A stretch of DNA of 64,000 nucleotides from a bacterium (GTDB lineage: Bacteria > Krumholzibacteriota > Krumholzibacteriia > LZORAL124-64-63): positions 62,001-126,000 of the forward strand of contig JADJCK010000001.1 of NCBI GenBank assembly GCA_016703265.1, in the 5' to 3' direction. Under the pieces are notes generated by a model. That model made no database searches and was not told the origin of the DNA. It saw only the letters and a list, made by a program, of their open reading frames with translations. Every line of letters begins with the position of its first letter. Position 1 is the first letter of the stretch. Positions 1 through 8,347 of the stretch are shown in pieces. Made by a program: the position numbers and the translations under genes.

Positions 1-2
1 GC

Positions 3-572
3 GACGTTCGCATCACGACGATCTACGAGGGCACCAGCGAGATCCAGCAGAGCATCATCTCGATGTTCCGCTGGAAGGAGACGGTGCGCTCGAAGGGCGA
101 ATTCTACGGCGAACTGGCCGGCAGGCTGGATGCGCTCGCGGCGAAGAACGGGAACGTGGGCGCCGCGCTGCTGGCGGCTTCGGTGCGCGCGCTCAACGAG
201 ACCGTGCTCGCCATGCATCGGGCCAAGCTGACGCGCAGCCAGATGGTGATGTTCACCTTCGCCGACATGATGACCGTGGCCGAGGTCGGTGCTGCCTTTG
301 CGGAACAGGCTGCCGCGGGCGCCGACGACACCGGGGTGCCGGCGGCAACCCTGCCGGCCATGAGCCGCGCCTTCGCCCGCAAGGCTGCCCGACAGGTGCG
401 GCAGGGCGCCGGCCTGTGTGCGGGTTGCCTGCAGTCCGACGGACAGGACGGTTCCGCGGCGGCGGCCGCGGCGTTGCTCGAATCCGTCGGCCGCCTGTTG
501 CCGGCGTCGAGCGAAGCCGGACTGTGGGACGACATGAACGAAGTGGGCCTGGCGCTCAAGGCGCTGGCTTGA
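3..572 (+). CDS. Acyl-CoA dehydrogenase, C-terminal part (5' truncated)
   Basis: Only the C-terminal end is present; the frame is already open at the left edge, so the gene starts outside the window. The first residues read ITTIYEGTSEIQ, the conserved end of the acyl-CoA dehydrogenase flavin/substrate domain that carries the helix contacting the FAD adenine in the partner subunit. About 170 further residues follow, rich in Ala and helical. They fit the C-terminal extension found in the longer (about 570-600 aa) bacterial acyl-CoA dehydrogenases. The likely role is alpha,beta-dehydrogenation of acyl-CoA thioesters in fatty-acid or amino-acid breakdown; chain-length specificity cannot be read from this part. 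The stop codon lies 11 bases before the TTG start of the next gene. Confidence 0.85.
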   Translation, partial: DVRITTIYEGTSEIQQSIISMFRWKETVRSKGEFYGELAGRLDALAAKNGNVGAALLAASVRALNETVLAMHRAKLTRSQMVMFTFADMMTVAEVGAAFAEQAAAGADDTGVPAATLPAMSRAFARKAARQVRQGAGLCAGCLQSDGQDGSAAAAAALLESVGRLLPASSEAGLWDDMNEVGLALKALA

Positions 573-583
573 GGACGGCACCG

Positions 584-1333
584 TTGACTGAGCCAATGTC
601 CGACCTGGAACTGCGGATTGCCGCCTGCCGGCAGCGCTGCACCGAGGCGCCGGCTTCGCGGGCGTTCATCCCGCTGGCCGACCTGCTTCGCCAGGCGGGC
701 CGCACCGAAGAGGCGCTGTCCATCCTCGAGGCGGGACTGGCCAGGCATCCGCGGGCTGTCGGCGCGTTGGTGACCCTGGCGCGCTGTCTGGCCGGCGTGG
801 GCCGGACGACGCAGGCGGCAGAAGTCGGTGGCCGGATCCTCGAACTGGACCCGGACAACCTCGTGGCGCTGGAGATCCTCGGCGAGGAGGAGCAGAGGCG
901 CGGCGACCTGGTGGCGGCGATCGGGCACTATGAGCGCCTGGCCCAACTGGAACCCGCCGATCGCCACTGGACCACGGAACTGGGCCGGTTGCGGGAGCAG
1001 CGCCTGGCGAGCGCCGCAGCGGCCGCAGGCGACGCCGAGGGCGGTTTCGCGACGTTGACCCTGGTCAACCTGTACCTGGCGCAGGGCTACCGCCAGAAAG
1101 CCGAGACCCTGCTGCGCCGGCTGGCCGACGAGCGCCCCGGCGATGCGGTGGTGCGGGGACGACTGGCCGAACTCGTCGGGGCCGATGACGACCCTGGCGC
1201 TCCGGTGGAGCGGGCGGCGCCGCCCGCATTGCCGCGGCTCGGGCCGGGCGCCGGCGACAAGCGCGAGCAGTCGCGCGAGCAGTTCGCCATGTGGATCGAG
1301 CGCCTGAAGGCCGAGCGGGGAGCCACGCCGTGA
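584..1333 (+). CDS. Tetratricopeptide-repeat protein
   Basis: Soluble protein of about 249 aa with no signal peptide or membrane segment. Residues about 20-140 are three or so degenerate TPR units (ADLLRQAGRTEEALSILEAG, ARCLAGVGRTTQAAEV, EEEQRRGDLVAAIGHYERL), and another TPR-like helix pair lies near residue 165. The C-terminus is a Pro/Ala-rich linker ending in a charged amphipathic helix (about EQFAMWIERLKAER). Two starts are possible: TTG at 584, nine bases after GAGG, or ATG at 596, four codons later. I prefer 584 on spacing. The stop overlaps the aroQ start (GTGA). Probably a protein-protein scaffold; no partner can be named. Confidence 0.75.
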   Translation: MTEPMSDLELRIAACRQRCTEAPASRAFIPLADLLRQAGRTEEALSILEAGLARHPRAVGALVTLARCLAGVGRTTQAAEVGGRILELDPDNLVALEILGEEEQRRGDLVAAIGHYERLAQLEPADRHWTTELGRLREQRLASAAAAAGDAEGGFATLTLVNLYLAQGYRQKAETLLRRLADERPGDAVVRGRLAELVGADDDPGAPVERAAPPALPRLGPGAGDKREQSREQFAMWIERLKAERGATP

Positions 1334-1770
1334 CGGCGCGCGTCCATATCCTCAATGGCCCGAATCTCTCGCGGCTGGGCCGCCGTGAGCCGCAGGTGTA
1401 CGGCACCACCACCCTGGCCGAATTGTCGGGGCTGTGTGCCGGCTGGGCGGCCGCGCTCGACCTGGAACTGACCTTCGACCAGTGCGAAGGGGAGGGCGAG
1501 CTCGTCTCCTTGGTCCATCGTGCCGGCGACCAGGCCGACGGCCTGATCCTCAACGCCGGAGCCTACACCCACACCTCGGTCGCCGTGCGCGACGCGGTCA
1601 CCTCGATTTCGATTCCGGTTATCGAAATCCACCTGAGCAATCCCGCTGCAAGGGAACCATTTCGCCGGCAAAACCTTCTGGAGGACGTCGTTTGCGCGGG
1701 TATCCGCGGCTTCGGCGTCGACAGCTACCGGTTGGCGCTGGAGGGGTTGGCGGCCCGCCTGCGCTCCTGA
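1330..1770 (+). CDS. aroQ: Type II 3-dehydroquinate dehydratase
   Basis: Shikimate pathway enzyme that dehydrates 3-dehydroquinate to 3-dehydroshikimate. The 146-aa length is typical of type II dehydroquinases. Visible family motifs are ILNGPNLSRLGRREPQVYG at the N-terminus (with the catalytic Tyr on the flexible loop), NAGAYTHTSVAVRDA in the middle, and EIHLSNPAAREPFR, which contains the catalytic His and the substrate-contacting Ser/Asn. The start is GTG at 1330, overlapping the upstream TPR gene's TGA by four bases, so the two are probably translationally coupled. In many bacteria aroQ sits directly before accB or efp, and efp-accB do follow here. Confidence 0.95.
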   Translation: MTARVHILNGPNLSRLGRREPQVYGTTTLAELSGLCAGWAAALDLELTFDQCEGEGELVSLVHRAGDQADGLILNAGAYTHTSVAVRDAVTSISIPVIEIHLSNPAAREPFRRQNLLEDVVCAGIRGFGVDSYRLALEGLAARLRS

Positions 1771-1799
1771 ACGGGTGCCCGGGGGCGGGTTAACGAAGA

Positions 1800-1828
1800 T
1801 TGCCTTCCCCCGGGACGCGTGTTATCAA
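1800..1828 (+). promoter_or_regulatory. Candidate sigma-70-type promoter for efp-accB
   Basis: TTGCCT (1800-1805) and TATCAA (1823-1828) are separated by exactly 17 bases, each matching 4 of 6 positions of the -35/-10 consensus. It lies in the 133-base gap after aroQ and leaves a 5' leader of about 70 bases before efp. Read by eye only; the start of transcription is unknown. Confidence 0.4.
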
Positions 1829-1903
1829 TGAACAGGTTTGGCCCCCGAAGGACTGTATCCGGGAGGGGGCCGTATCCCAACAGGTCACGAAGCGAGGACG
1901 GCA

Positions 1904-2461
1904 GTGGCGGATACGAGTGATTTTCGCACGGGCTTCACGTTGCGGTTCAAGGACCAGCTGTGGTCGATCGTCGATTTCCAGCACGTGAAGCCGGGCAAGG
2001 GCGGCGCCTTCGTACGCACCAAGCTCAAGAACATCAAGAACGGCAAGGTCGTCGAAGAGACCTTCCGGGCCGGCGAGAAGGTCGATGAGGTGCGCCTCGA
2101 ACGGCGCGCTTTCCAGTACCTTTACCCCGACGGCGACTTCCTGGTCTTCATGAACACGGAGACCTACGAGCAGATCCAGCTGCACCGTGACGGGCTGGCT
2201 GACCTGCTTCTGTACATCAAGGAAAGCGAGATGTGCACCATCCTGCTGATGGAGGACACGCCGCTTTCGGTCGAGCCCCCGTTCACCGTGGAACTGGCCG
2301 TGAAGACCACGGATCCCGGTTTGCGCGGCGACACGGCCCAGGGCGGCTCGAAACCCGCGACCATGGAGACGGGCCTGGTCGTCCAGGTTCCCCTCTTCAT
2401 CGAAGAGGGCCAGATCCTGAAGATCGACACGAGGACCGGGAAATACCTGGGTCGCGTCTGA
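1904..2461 (+). CDS. efp: Elongation factor P
   Basis: 185-aa translation factor that binds ribosomes stalled on polyproline stretches and promotes peptide-bond formation. The N-terminal KOW-like domain carries the loop KPGKGGAFVR, with Lys32 at the position that is beta-lysylated in E. coli EF-P. The two C-terminal OB domains include DGDFLVFMNTETYEQ and the closing signature region GLVVQVPLFIEEGQILKIDTRTGKYLGRV. The start is GTG at 1904 with the sequence GCGAGGAC just upstream; an upstream in-frame ATG at 1838 would add 22 residues absent from the family. No efp modification enzyme is nearby. A lone Lys-type loop could be modified by EpmA or left bare; the sequence does not decide. Confidence 0.95.
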   Translation: MADTSDFRTGFTLRFKDQLWSIVDFQHVKPGKGGAFVRTKLKNIKNGKVVEETFRAGEKVDEVRLERRAFQYLYPDGDFLVFMNTETYEQIQLHRDGLADLLLYIKESEMCTILLMEDTPLSVEPPFTVELAVKTTDPGLRGDTAQGGSKPATMETGLVVQVPLFIEEGQILKIDTRTGKYLGRV

Positions 2462-2488
2462 CCTTTCGCGCGCACCGGAGGCGAACGC

Positions 2489-2983
2489 ATGGATATTGAG
2501 AAAGTCCGGGAACTGGTCAAGCTGGTCGAGCAGAGCGGTATCGAGGAACTGGAGATCATCAACAAGGACACCACGATCCGCATCCAGAAGTCGCCGGCGG
2601 CGGCGGTCGGGATGCCGGCCATGGCGCAACTGGCCCAGATGGCGCAGCCGGCCCCCGCAGCGGTGATCGCAGCGGCTCCGGTCGCGGCGCCGGCGGCGGC
2701 GCCCGTGGCGGCGGCCCCGGTCGCCGACCCGGCCCGGGCCCGCTGGAAGGAACTCCGGTCGCCCATCGTCGGCACGCTCTACCGGGCGCCGGCGCCCACG
2801 AGCCCGAATTTCGTCAACGTGGGGGACCGCGTCAGCCGCGGGCAGCCGCTTTGCATCATCGAGGCCATGAAGGTGATGAACGAGATCGAGGCGGAGATGG
2901 ACGGGGTCATCCGCGAGATCCTGGTCGAGAACGGCAGCCCGGTCGAGGCCGAAGCGGTCCTGTTCCTTGTCGATCCCGACTGA
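2489..2983 (+). CDS. accB: Biotin carboxyl carrier protein of acetyl-CoA carboxylase
   Basis: 164-aa carrier protein for the first step of fatty-acid synthesis; AccC (4576) carboxylates its biotin and AccAD transfers the carboxyl to acetyl-CoA. The N-terminal helical segment (MDIEKVRELVKLVEQSGIEE) is followed by a flexible Ala/Pro linker (residues about 36-82) and the biotinyl domain with EAMKVMNEI, where Lys128 is the biotinylated residue. It lies 27 bases behind efp, with GGAGG before the ATG. Unusually, accC is not adjacent: a pilT-type gene and two hairpin terminators lie between, so accB and accC are probably transcribed separately here. Confidence 0.96.
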   Translation: MDIEKVRELVKLVEQSGIEELEIINKDTTIRIQKSPAAAVGMPAMAQLAQMAQPAPAAVIAAAPVAAPAAAPVAAAPVADPARARWKELRSPIVGTLYRAPAPTSPNFVNVGDRVSRGQPLCIIEAMKVMNEIEAEMDGVIREILVENGSPVEAEAVLFLVDPD

Positions 2984-3021
2984 GGCGAGCTGATTCCAGC
3001 CGTCCGCAAGTGATTCCCACA

Positions 3022-3047
3022 GGCCCGCTTCCCTCCGGAGGCGGGCC
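3022..3047 (+). terminator. Hairpin terminator after accB
   Basis: An 11-base stem (GGCCCGCTTCC paired with GGAGGCGGGCC, one G-T pair) with a four-base loop lies 39 bases after the accB stop. The following CCGTTCCGTT is only moderately T-rich, so it may be a weak intrinsic terminator. Confidence 0.5.
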
Positions 3048-3189
3048 CGTTCCGTTGCCCGCCGGGCGCCCCGGGGGGTGCCCAGATCAGCGTTCAAGTC
3101 CCGGCCCGATACTGCCGAAACCACCGGTACAATCACATTTGCCGCGCGGCCCCGGGAGGCGGCGCGGCCCTCTTTGCCGGGAGCGGGCC

Positions 3190-4335
3190 ATGATGGACAT
3201 CAAGCGGATCCTCAAGGAGATGATCTCCCGGGGCGCCAGCGACCTTCACCTGAAAGTCGCGTCGCCGCCGGTCTTCCGCATCAACGGCACGCTTGTGTTC
3301 GGCGACTATGAGGCGCCCACGGTCCAGGACATGGCGGCGGTCTGCCAGCAGATCCTGGCCCCAAACCAGCGTGAACTGTTCGAGGCGACCAAGGAGATCG
3401 ACTTCGCGTTCGGCGTGCCGGGCGTAGCCCGGTTCCGCGCGAACTTCTACGTGCAGAGGGGCAGCGTGGCAATGGTCTTCCGCCATGTGCCGGTCGAGAT
3501 CCACACGCCGGACGACCTGCACCTGCCGCCGGTGGTCAAGGAACTCGCGATGAAGTCGCGCGGCCTGATGCTGGTGACCGGGACTGTCGGCAGCGGCAAG
3601 TCGACCACGCTGGCGTCGATCGTCGACATCATCAACCGCGAGGCGTCGCGGCACGTCATCACGATCGAGGACCCGATCGAGTTCCTGCATCGTGACCGCA
3701 AGAGCATCATCAGCCAGCGCGAAATCGGCTGTGATACGACGAGTTATGCCGATGCGTTGAAGCATGTCCTGAGGCAGGATCCCGACGTGATCCTGATCGG
3801 CGAGATCCGCGATGCCGAGTCGATGAAGATCGCGATCACGGCGGCCGACACGGGCCACCTGGTGCTCAGCACCATGCACACGATCGACGCGACCCAGACG
3901 ATCAGCCGCATCATCTCGTTCTTCCCGCCGCACCAGCACCAGGAGATCCGGTACCTGCTGGCCTCGACGCTTCAGGCGGTGATCTCGCAGCGACTGGTTG
4001 CCGACGCCGATGGGCTGCGGCGCTTCCCGGCCTGCGAGATCCTGATCGCCACGGGCACGATCCGCGAGTACATCCGCGAGCCGGAGAAGACGGTGATGAT
4101 CCGGCAGGCGATCCAGGAGGGCTTCATCCAGTACCAGATGCAGACCTTCGACCAGTCCCTGATGCAGCTCTACAAGGAGAACCGCATCACCATCGAGACG
4201 GCCCTGCAGGCCAGCAGCAACCCGCACGAGTTCATGCTGCGGGTCAAGGGCATCCAGGCCAGCTCGGACAACACCTGGCAGCGGTTCGAGAACAAGGACG
4301 CCGACGACGGCAAGCCGGCGATGACGCGGACCTGA
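3190..4335 (+). CDS. PilT/PilU-type ATPase (twitching-motility family)
   Basis: 381-aa hexameric secretion-superfamily ATPase of the PilT branch. The N-terminal PAS-like domain begins with the family hallmark RGASDLHLK. The RecA-like domain has Walker A GTVGSGKST (residues 131-139), the Asp box HVITIEDPIEF, Walker B region ILIGEIRDAES (201-211) and the His box LVLSTMHTIDA (224-234). In pilus-bearing bacteria PilT drives retraction of type IV pili. No pilin, pilB or pilC gene lies in this window, so it may act on a pilus encoded elsewhere or have a divergent role. The start is ATG at 3190, with ATG 3193 an equal alternative. Flanking hairpins suggest a single-gene transcript. Confidence 0.88.
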   Translation: MMDIKRILKEMISRGASDLHLKVASPPVFRINGTLVFGDYEAPTVQDMAAVCQQILAPNQRELFEATKEIDFAFGVPGVARFRANFYVQRGSVAMVFRHVPVEIHTPDDLHLPPVVKELAMKSRGLMLVTGTVGSGKSTTLASIVDIINREASRHVITIEDPIEFLHRDRKSIISQREIGCDTTSYADALKHVLRQDPDVILIGEIRDAESMKIAITAADTGHLVLSTMHTIDATQTISRIISFFPPHQHQEIRYLLASTLQAVISQRLVADADGLRRFPACEILIATGTIREYIREPEKTVMIRQAIQEGFIQYQMQTFDQSLMQLYKENRITIETALQASSNPHEFMLRVKGIQASSDNTWQRFENKDADDGKPAMTRT

Positions 4336-4382
4336 CCGCCTTCCCGGGCCCGGGACGTCGATCCGCAACGCAACGCCACCCC

Positions 4383-4404
4383 GACCCGGCCCCGCGGCCG
4401 GGTC
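4383..4404 (+). terminator. Hairpin terminator after pilT-type gene
   Basis: A perfect 9-base stem (GACCCGGCC / GGCCGGGTC) with a CCGC loop lies 47 bases downstream of the stop. The trailing GCCGCTTTA gives only a short T-run. Confidence 0.45.
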
Positions 4405-4471
4405 GCCGCTTTACGGGAACCGATGCCGCGGGAGCGGGTTGCCTGCCCTTCGGCGGTTGACCCGTTTTCCC

Positions 4472-4500
4472 TTGCCATCGCCGCAGGCGCAGCCCAGAAT
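4472..4500 (+). promoter_or_regulatory. Candidate promoter for accC-ftsK-rimO
   Basis: TTGCCA (5 of 6 to the -35 consensus) and CAGAAT (4 of 6 to the -10) are separated by 17 bases, with a leader of about 70 bases before accC. The -35 resembles the TTGCCT of the efp promoter candidate. Judged by eye only. Confidence 0.4.
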
Positions 4501-4575
4501 GGGGCGCCCGGATCTGCCGGCGCGCCCGGGAGGGGCCGGCGTGCAGGTGTTTGTCCCCAAAGCAGGAAGTCGCGG

Positions 4576-5958
4576 ATGTTCAAGAAGATTCTCGTGGCAA
4601 ACCGGGGCGAAATCGCCCTGCGCATCATGCGCGCCTGCCGGGAGCTGGGCGTACAGAGCGTAGCCATCCATTCGACCGCCGATGCCGACTCGCTGCATGT
4701 GAAATACGCCGACGAGTCCGTGTGCGTGGGGAAGAAGACCAGCGCCGAAAGCTACCTCCGCATTCCCAATATCATCGCCGCGGCCGAGATCACCGGCGCC
4801 GAGGCCATCCACCCCGGGTACGGCTTCCTGGCCGAGAACGCCGAGTTCGCCGAGATCTGCGTCGACAACGACTTCATCTGGATCGGCCCTCCGCCCGAAG
4901 TCATCCGCAGCATGGGCGACAAGGCGACGGCGCGTACCATGGCGGTGGAGGCCGGCGTGCCCGTGGTGCCCGGCACGGGCCTGATCGATACGGTCGAGGA
5001 AGCGTCGCTGGCGGCCGAGAGGTTCGGTTTCCCGGTGATCATCAAGGCGACGGCCGGCGGCGGCGGCAAGGGCATGCGCGTGGCCTGGGACGACGCCGAG
5101 CTGCGCAAGAACTACGTCCAGGCGCGCACCGAGGCGAAGGCGGCCTTCGGCAACGACGGCGTCTACATCGAGAAATACCTGGTCACGCCGCGGCATGTCG
5201 AGATCCAGCTGATGGGCGACCACCACGGGCACATCCTGCATTTCGGCGAGCGCGATTGTTCCGTCCAGCGCCGCCACCAGAAGCTGATCGAGGAGGCGCC
5301 GTCGCCGGCCGTTTCGCCGAAACTGCGCGGCGAGATGGGCGCCGCCGCGGTGCGGCTGGCCGAGCGCGTGGGCTACCGCAGCGCCGGCACCGTGGAGTTC
5401 CTGCTCGACACCGACGGCTCGTTCTATTTCATGGAGATGAACACCCGGATCCAGGTCGAGCACGGCGTCACGGAACTGGTGACGGGCATCGACCTGATGA
5501 AGTGGATGATCCGCGTGGCGGCCGGCGATGCGTTCGATTTCGTGCAGAAGGACATCGCCGTCAAGGGCCATGCCATCGAGTGCCGCATCAATGCCGAGAA
5601 TCCCGAACGCGACTTCATGCCGTGCCCGGGGCGCGTCTTCTACTACCATGCGCCGGGCGGGCCGGGAGTGCGTGTGGACACGCACATCTATTCGGACTAC
5701 CTCGTCCCGCCGCACTACGATTCGCTGCTGGCGAAGATCATGACCCATGGCAAGAACCGCGAGGAAGCGATCGCACGGATGCGCCGCGCCCTGAGCGAGT
5801 GTGTATTCGAGGGGATTCCCACGAGCACCCCGTTCCACATCGAGGTGCTGGAGAATCCGGTCTTCCTGCAGGGGAAGGCGACGACCCGCTTCCTGGAAGA
5901 GGAACTGACCCATCTCCAGGAGGGACTGCGTGGCCGGGCGAAGTCGGAAGAAGGCTAG
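4576..5958 (+). CDS. accC: Biotin carboxylase subunit of acetyl-CoA carboxylase
   Basis: 460-aa ATP-grasp enzyme that carboxylates the biotin on AccB using ATP and bicarbonate. The N-terminal domain starts FKKILVANRGEIALRIMRAC, the family signature. The glycine-rich ATP lid is TAGGGGKGMR, the catalytic region reads ERDCSVQRRHQKLIEEAPS, and MEMNTRIQVEHGVTE contains the metal ligands and the conserved Arg. The length fits stand-alone AccC with no fused carrier domain. The start is ATG at 4576 behind AGGAAGT; ORF sequence upstream is not homologous. Its last codons overlap the ftsK start by 29 bases. Confidence 0.96.
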   Translation: MFKKILVANRGEIALRIMRACRELGVQSVAIHSTADADSLHVKYADESVCVGKKTSAESYLRIPNIIAAAEITGAEAIHPGYGFLAENAEFAEICVDNDFIWIGPPPEVIRSMGDKATARTMAVEAGVPVVPGTGLIDTVEEASLAAERFGFPVIIKATAGGGGKGMRVAWDDAELRKNYVQARTEAKAAFGNDGVYIEKYLVTPRHVEIQLMGDHHGHILHFGERDCSVQRRHQKLIEEAPSPAVSPKLRGEMGAAAVRLAERVGYRSAGTVEFLLDTDGSFYFMEMNTRIQVEHGVTELVTGIDLMKWMIRVAAGDAFDFVQKDIAVKGHAIECRINAENPERDFMPCPGRVFYYHAPGGPGVRVDTHIYSDYLVPPHYDSLLAKIMTHGKNREEAIARMRRALSECVFEGIPTSTPFHIEVLENPVFLQGKATTRFLEEELTHLQEGLRGRAKSEEG

Positions 5959-8347
5959 CGGCGGGGACACACCCTGGTACCGTGCGCCGTGGCTCGCGGG
6001 TGTGATCCTGATCGCCTGCGGTGTCTACGGCGGCCTCGCGCTCACCGGCGACCCGGGACCGTGGACGGGTCTCATCTACGGCCGCACCCCTGACCAGGTC
6101 TTTCCCGACGGCAACCCCGGCGGACCCGTGGGCTCCCTGCTCAACGTGACGGGCCGACTCGGCTTCGGTGCCCTGTGGTGCTGGGCCGTGCCGCTGTTCC
6201 TGGTCGCCTTCGGCATCGCCTCGCTGGCCAACCGCGTGGAACGTCCGCGCGCCTGGCTGTGGCGCACCCTGCCCCTGTGGCTGGTGACCGCCACCTGGAT
6301 GGGTCAGCCCGGGTGGCCGCTCGGCACGCCCGGCGCCGCCAACTGGGGCGGCGCCGCGGGCTTCCACCTGGCCGGGGTTTTCCACAGGTTTTTCGGCGAG
6401 GGCGGCGGGCGCATCATCCTGACCACGGGGCTCGTCGTGGCGGCCGGTGCCGTGGCCGGGCGCCGGCTGGCCCTGTTGGGCGTGATCGGGCGCCCGCTGG
6501 TCCGTGCGTTCGCGGCACTGGGTGGCCAGCTGGGTCGCTCACTGCGTCGATTGTTCGGTAGTCTGGGACCGGGCGTCGTCGGTGCACTGGCGTCGATGTG
6601 GGCCGCGCGGCCGCGGCGGGCCCTTGCGGACGGCACCGGTGACGCAGTAGAGGGCACGGCAACGACTCCAGCTTCGACCGCCCTGGCCGCCGCAAAGGCC
6701 GCCCGTGAACGGGTCGTACACAACGCTCCGGTTCCGGCGGCTGACGAGGTCGATGAGTTCGACGACGAGGAAGATGAGGAAGGCGAGTGGGACGACGAGG
6801 AATCCCTCGAACTGCCCGGCGCCGACGGCGAGGAAATGCCGGACGCCGCGCCGGTCGCGCGCGCGGCGAAACCGGCCCGTGCCGTTCGCAAGGCCCCTCG
6901 CGGGCCGGTCCGCATGCCGGGCCTCGAACTGCTGACCCCGGCGGGGCCCGAAGGCCAGCCGGTCGCGGCCACCGAACTCGACGCGGCCGCCGACCTGCTC
7001 GAGGCCACGCTGCGCTCGTTCGGCGTGGAGGGTGAGGTCAAGGATGTCCGGCCCGGCCCCGTGGTGACGACCTACGAGTACCAGCCCGGACCCGGCATCC
7101 GCGTCAACCAGATCGTGCAGCGCACGGATGACCTGGCGCTGGCGATGCGCGCCCGCTCGATCCGCATGGAAGCGCCCATCCCCGGCAAGGCGGCCGTCGG
7201 CATCGAGATCCCCAATCCGACGGCGCGGATGGTGCGCCTGCGCGAAGTGCTGGAACTGACGGCGAACCAGACGCGGGAGCCGCTCTCGGTGATCCTCGGC
7301 AAGGATGTCGTGGGGCGGCCCGTGGGCATCGACATCGCCTCGTTGCCGCACCTGCTCGTCGCCGGCTCGACCGGCAGCGGCAAGTCGGTCTGCCTGAACG
7401 CGCTGATCTGCAACCTGCTCCTGCGCAACGACCCGTCACGGCTGCGCATGGTGCTGGTCGATCCCAAGATGCTCGAGATGAACGTCTACAACGGGATCCC
7501 GCACCTGCTGCTGCCGGTGGTCACCGACCCGCGCGAGGCGCTGAAGGCCATGCAGTGGCTGGTGGCGCAGATGGAACTCAGGTACCGGCAGCTGGCCAGG
7601 TGCTCGGTGCGGAACATCAAGCAGTACAACGACAAGGTCGAGCGCGGCGAGATCACCGATGTGCAGGGGCAGAAGGTCACCGACCCGATGCCGTACTTCC
7701 TCTGCATCGTCGACGAGCTGGCCGACCTGATGATGCAGCTCGGCAACGATTTCGAGGGCCCGATCACCCGCCTGGCCCAGAAGGCGCGCGCCGTGGGCAT
7801 CCACCTGGTGCTGGCGACTCAGCGACCGAGCGTCGATGTGCTGACCGGCGTCATCAAGGCGAAGATTCCCTGCCGCATCGCCTTCCGGGTGATCCAGAAG
7901 AACGACTCGCGTACGATCCTCGACATGAACGGCGCCGAGGCGCTGCTGGGCCACGGCGACATGCTCTACCTGCAGCCGGGTCGCGCCCTGCCGGTCCGCG
8001 TGCACGGGGCCTTCATCGACGTCGACGAGTGCGACGCCGTCGCGGCGCACTGGCGGCAGTACGCCGGCACCACCGAGGAGATCAGCCTGGTGGAAGAGGG
8101 CGCCGCCGCCGGCGAGCACACGGGCGAGGACGACCTGTTCGAGGACGCCAGGCGCATCGTCGTGCTGCACCAGAGCGGTTCGACGTCATTGCTCCAGCGG
8201 CGCCTGCGCATCGGCTACACGCGCGCCGGGCGCCTGATGGACATGCTCGAGGAAGCAGGCATTGTCGGGCCGTTCACCGGCAGCAAGGCCCGCGACGTGC
8301 TGATCAAACCGGAAGACCTGCCCATGGCAGAGGAGGGCAGGGCCTGA
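5930..8347 (+). CDS. ftsK: DNA translocase FtsK/SpoIIIE
   Basis: 805-aa membrane-anchored motor that pumps chromosome ends through the closing division septum. The first 190 residues hold about four hydrophobic segments (for example WLAGVILIACGVYGGLAL). An acidic linker follows (DEVDEFDDEEDEEGEWDDEE region, about residues 270-290). The motor domain has Walker A VAGSTGSGKSV near residue 480 and Walker B CIVDELADLMM. The C-terminal gamma winged helix (RRLRIGYTRAGRLMDMLEEAGIVGP) normally reads KOPS-type DNA motifs. The GTG start at 5930 has AGGAGGG five bases upstream, inside accC. The gene overlaps rimO by one base. Confidence 0.94.
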   Translation: MAGRSRKKASGGDTPWYRAPWLAGVILIACGVYGGLALTGDPGPWTGLIYGRTPDQVFPDGNPGGPVGSLLNVTGRLGFGALWCWAVPLFLVAFGIASLANRVERPRAWLWRTLPLWLVTATWMGQPGWPLGTPGAANWGGAAGFHLAGVFHRFFGEGGGRIILTTGLVVAAGAVAGRRLALLGVIGRPLVRAFAALGGQLGRSLRRLFGSLGPGVVGALASMWAARPRRALADGTGDAVEGTATTPASTALAAAKAARERVVHNAPVPAADEVDEFDDEEDEEGEWDDEESLELPGADGEEMPDAAPVARAAKPARAVRKAPRGPVRMPGLELLTPAGPEGQPVAATELDAAADLLEATLRSFGVEGEVKDVRPGPVVTTYEYQPGPGIRVNQIVQRTDDLALAMRARSIRMEAPIPGKAAVGIEIPNPTARMVRLREVLELTANQTREPLSVILGKDVVGRPVGIDIASLPHLLVAGSTGSGKSVCLNALICNLLLRNDPSRLRMVLVDPKMLEMNVYNGIPHLLLPVVTDPREALKAMQWLVAQMELRYRQLARCSVRNIKQYNDKVERGEITDVQGQKVTDPMPYFLCIVDELADLMMQLGNDFEGPITRLAQKARAVGIHLVLATQRPSVDVLTGVIKAKIPCRIAFRVIQKNDSRTILDMNGAEALLGHGDMLYLQPGRALPVRVHGAFIDVDECDAVAAHWRQYAGTTEEISLVEEGAAAGEHTGEDDLFEDARRIVVLHQSGSTSLLQRRLRIGYTRAGRLMDMLEEAGIVGPFTGSKARDVLIKPEDLPMAEEGRA

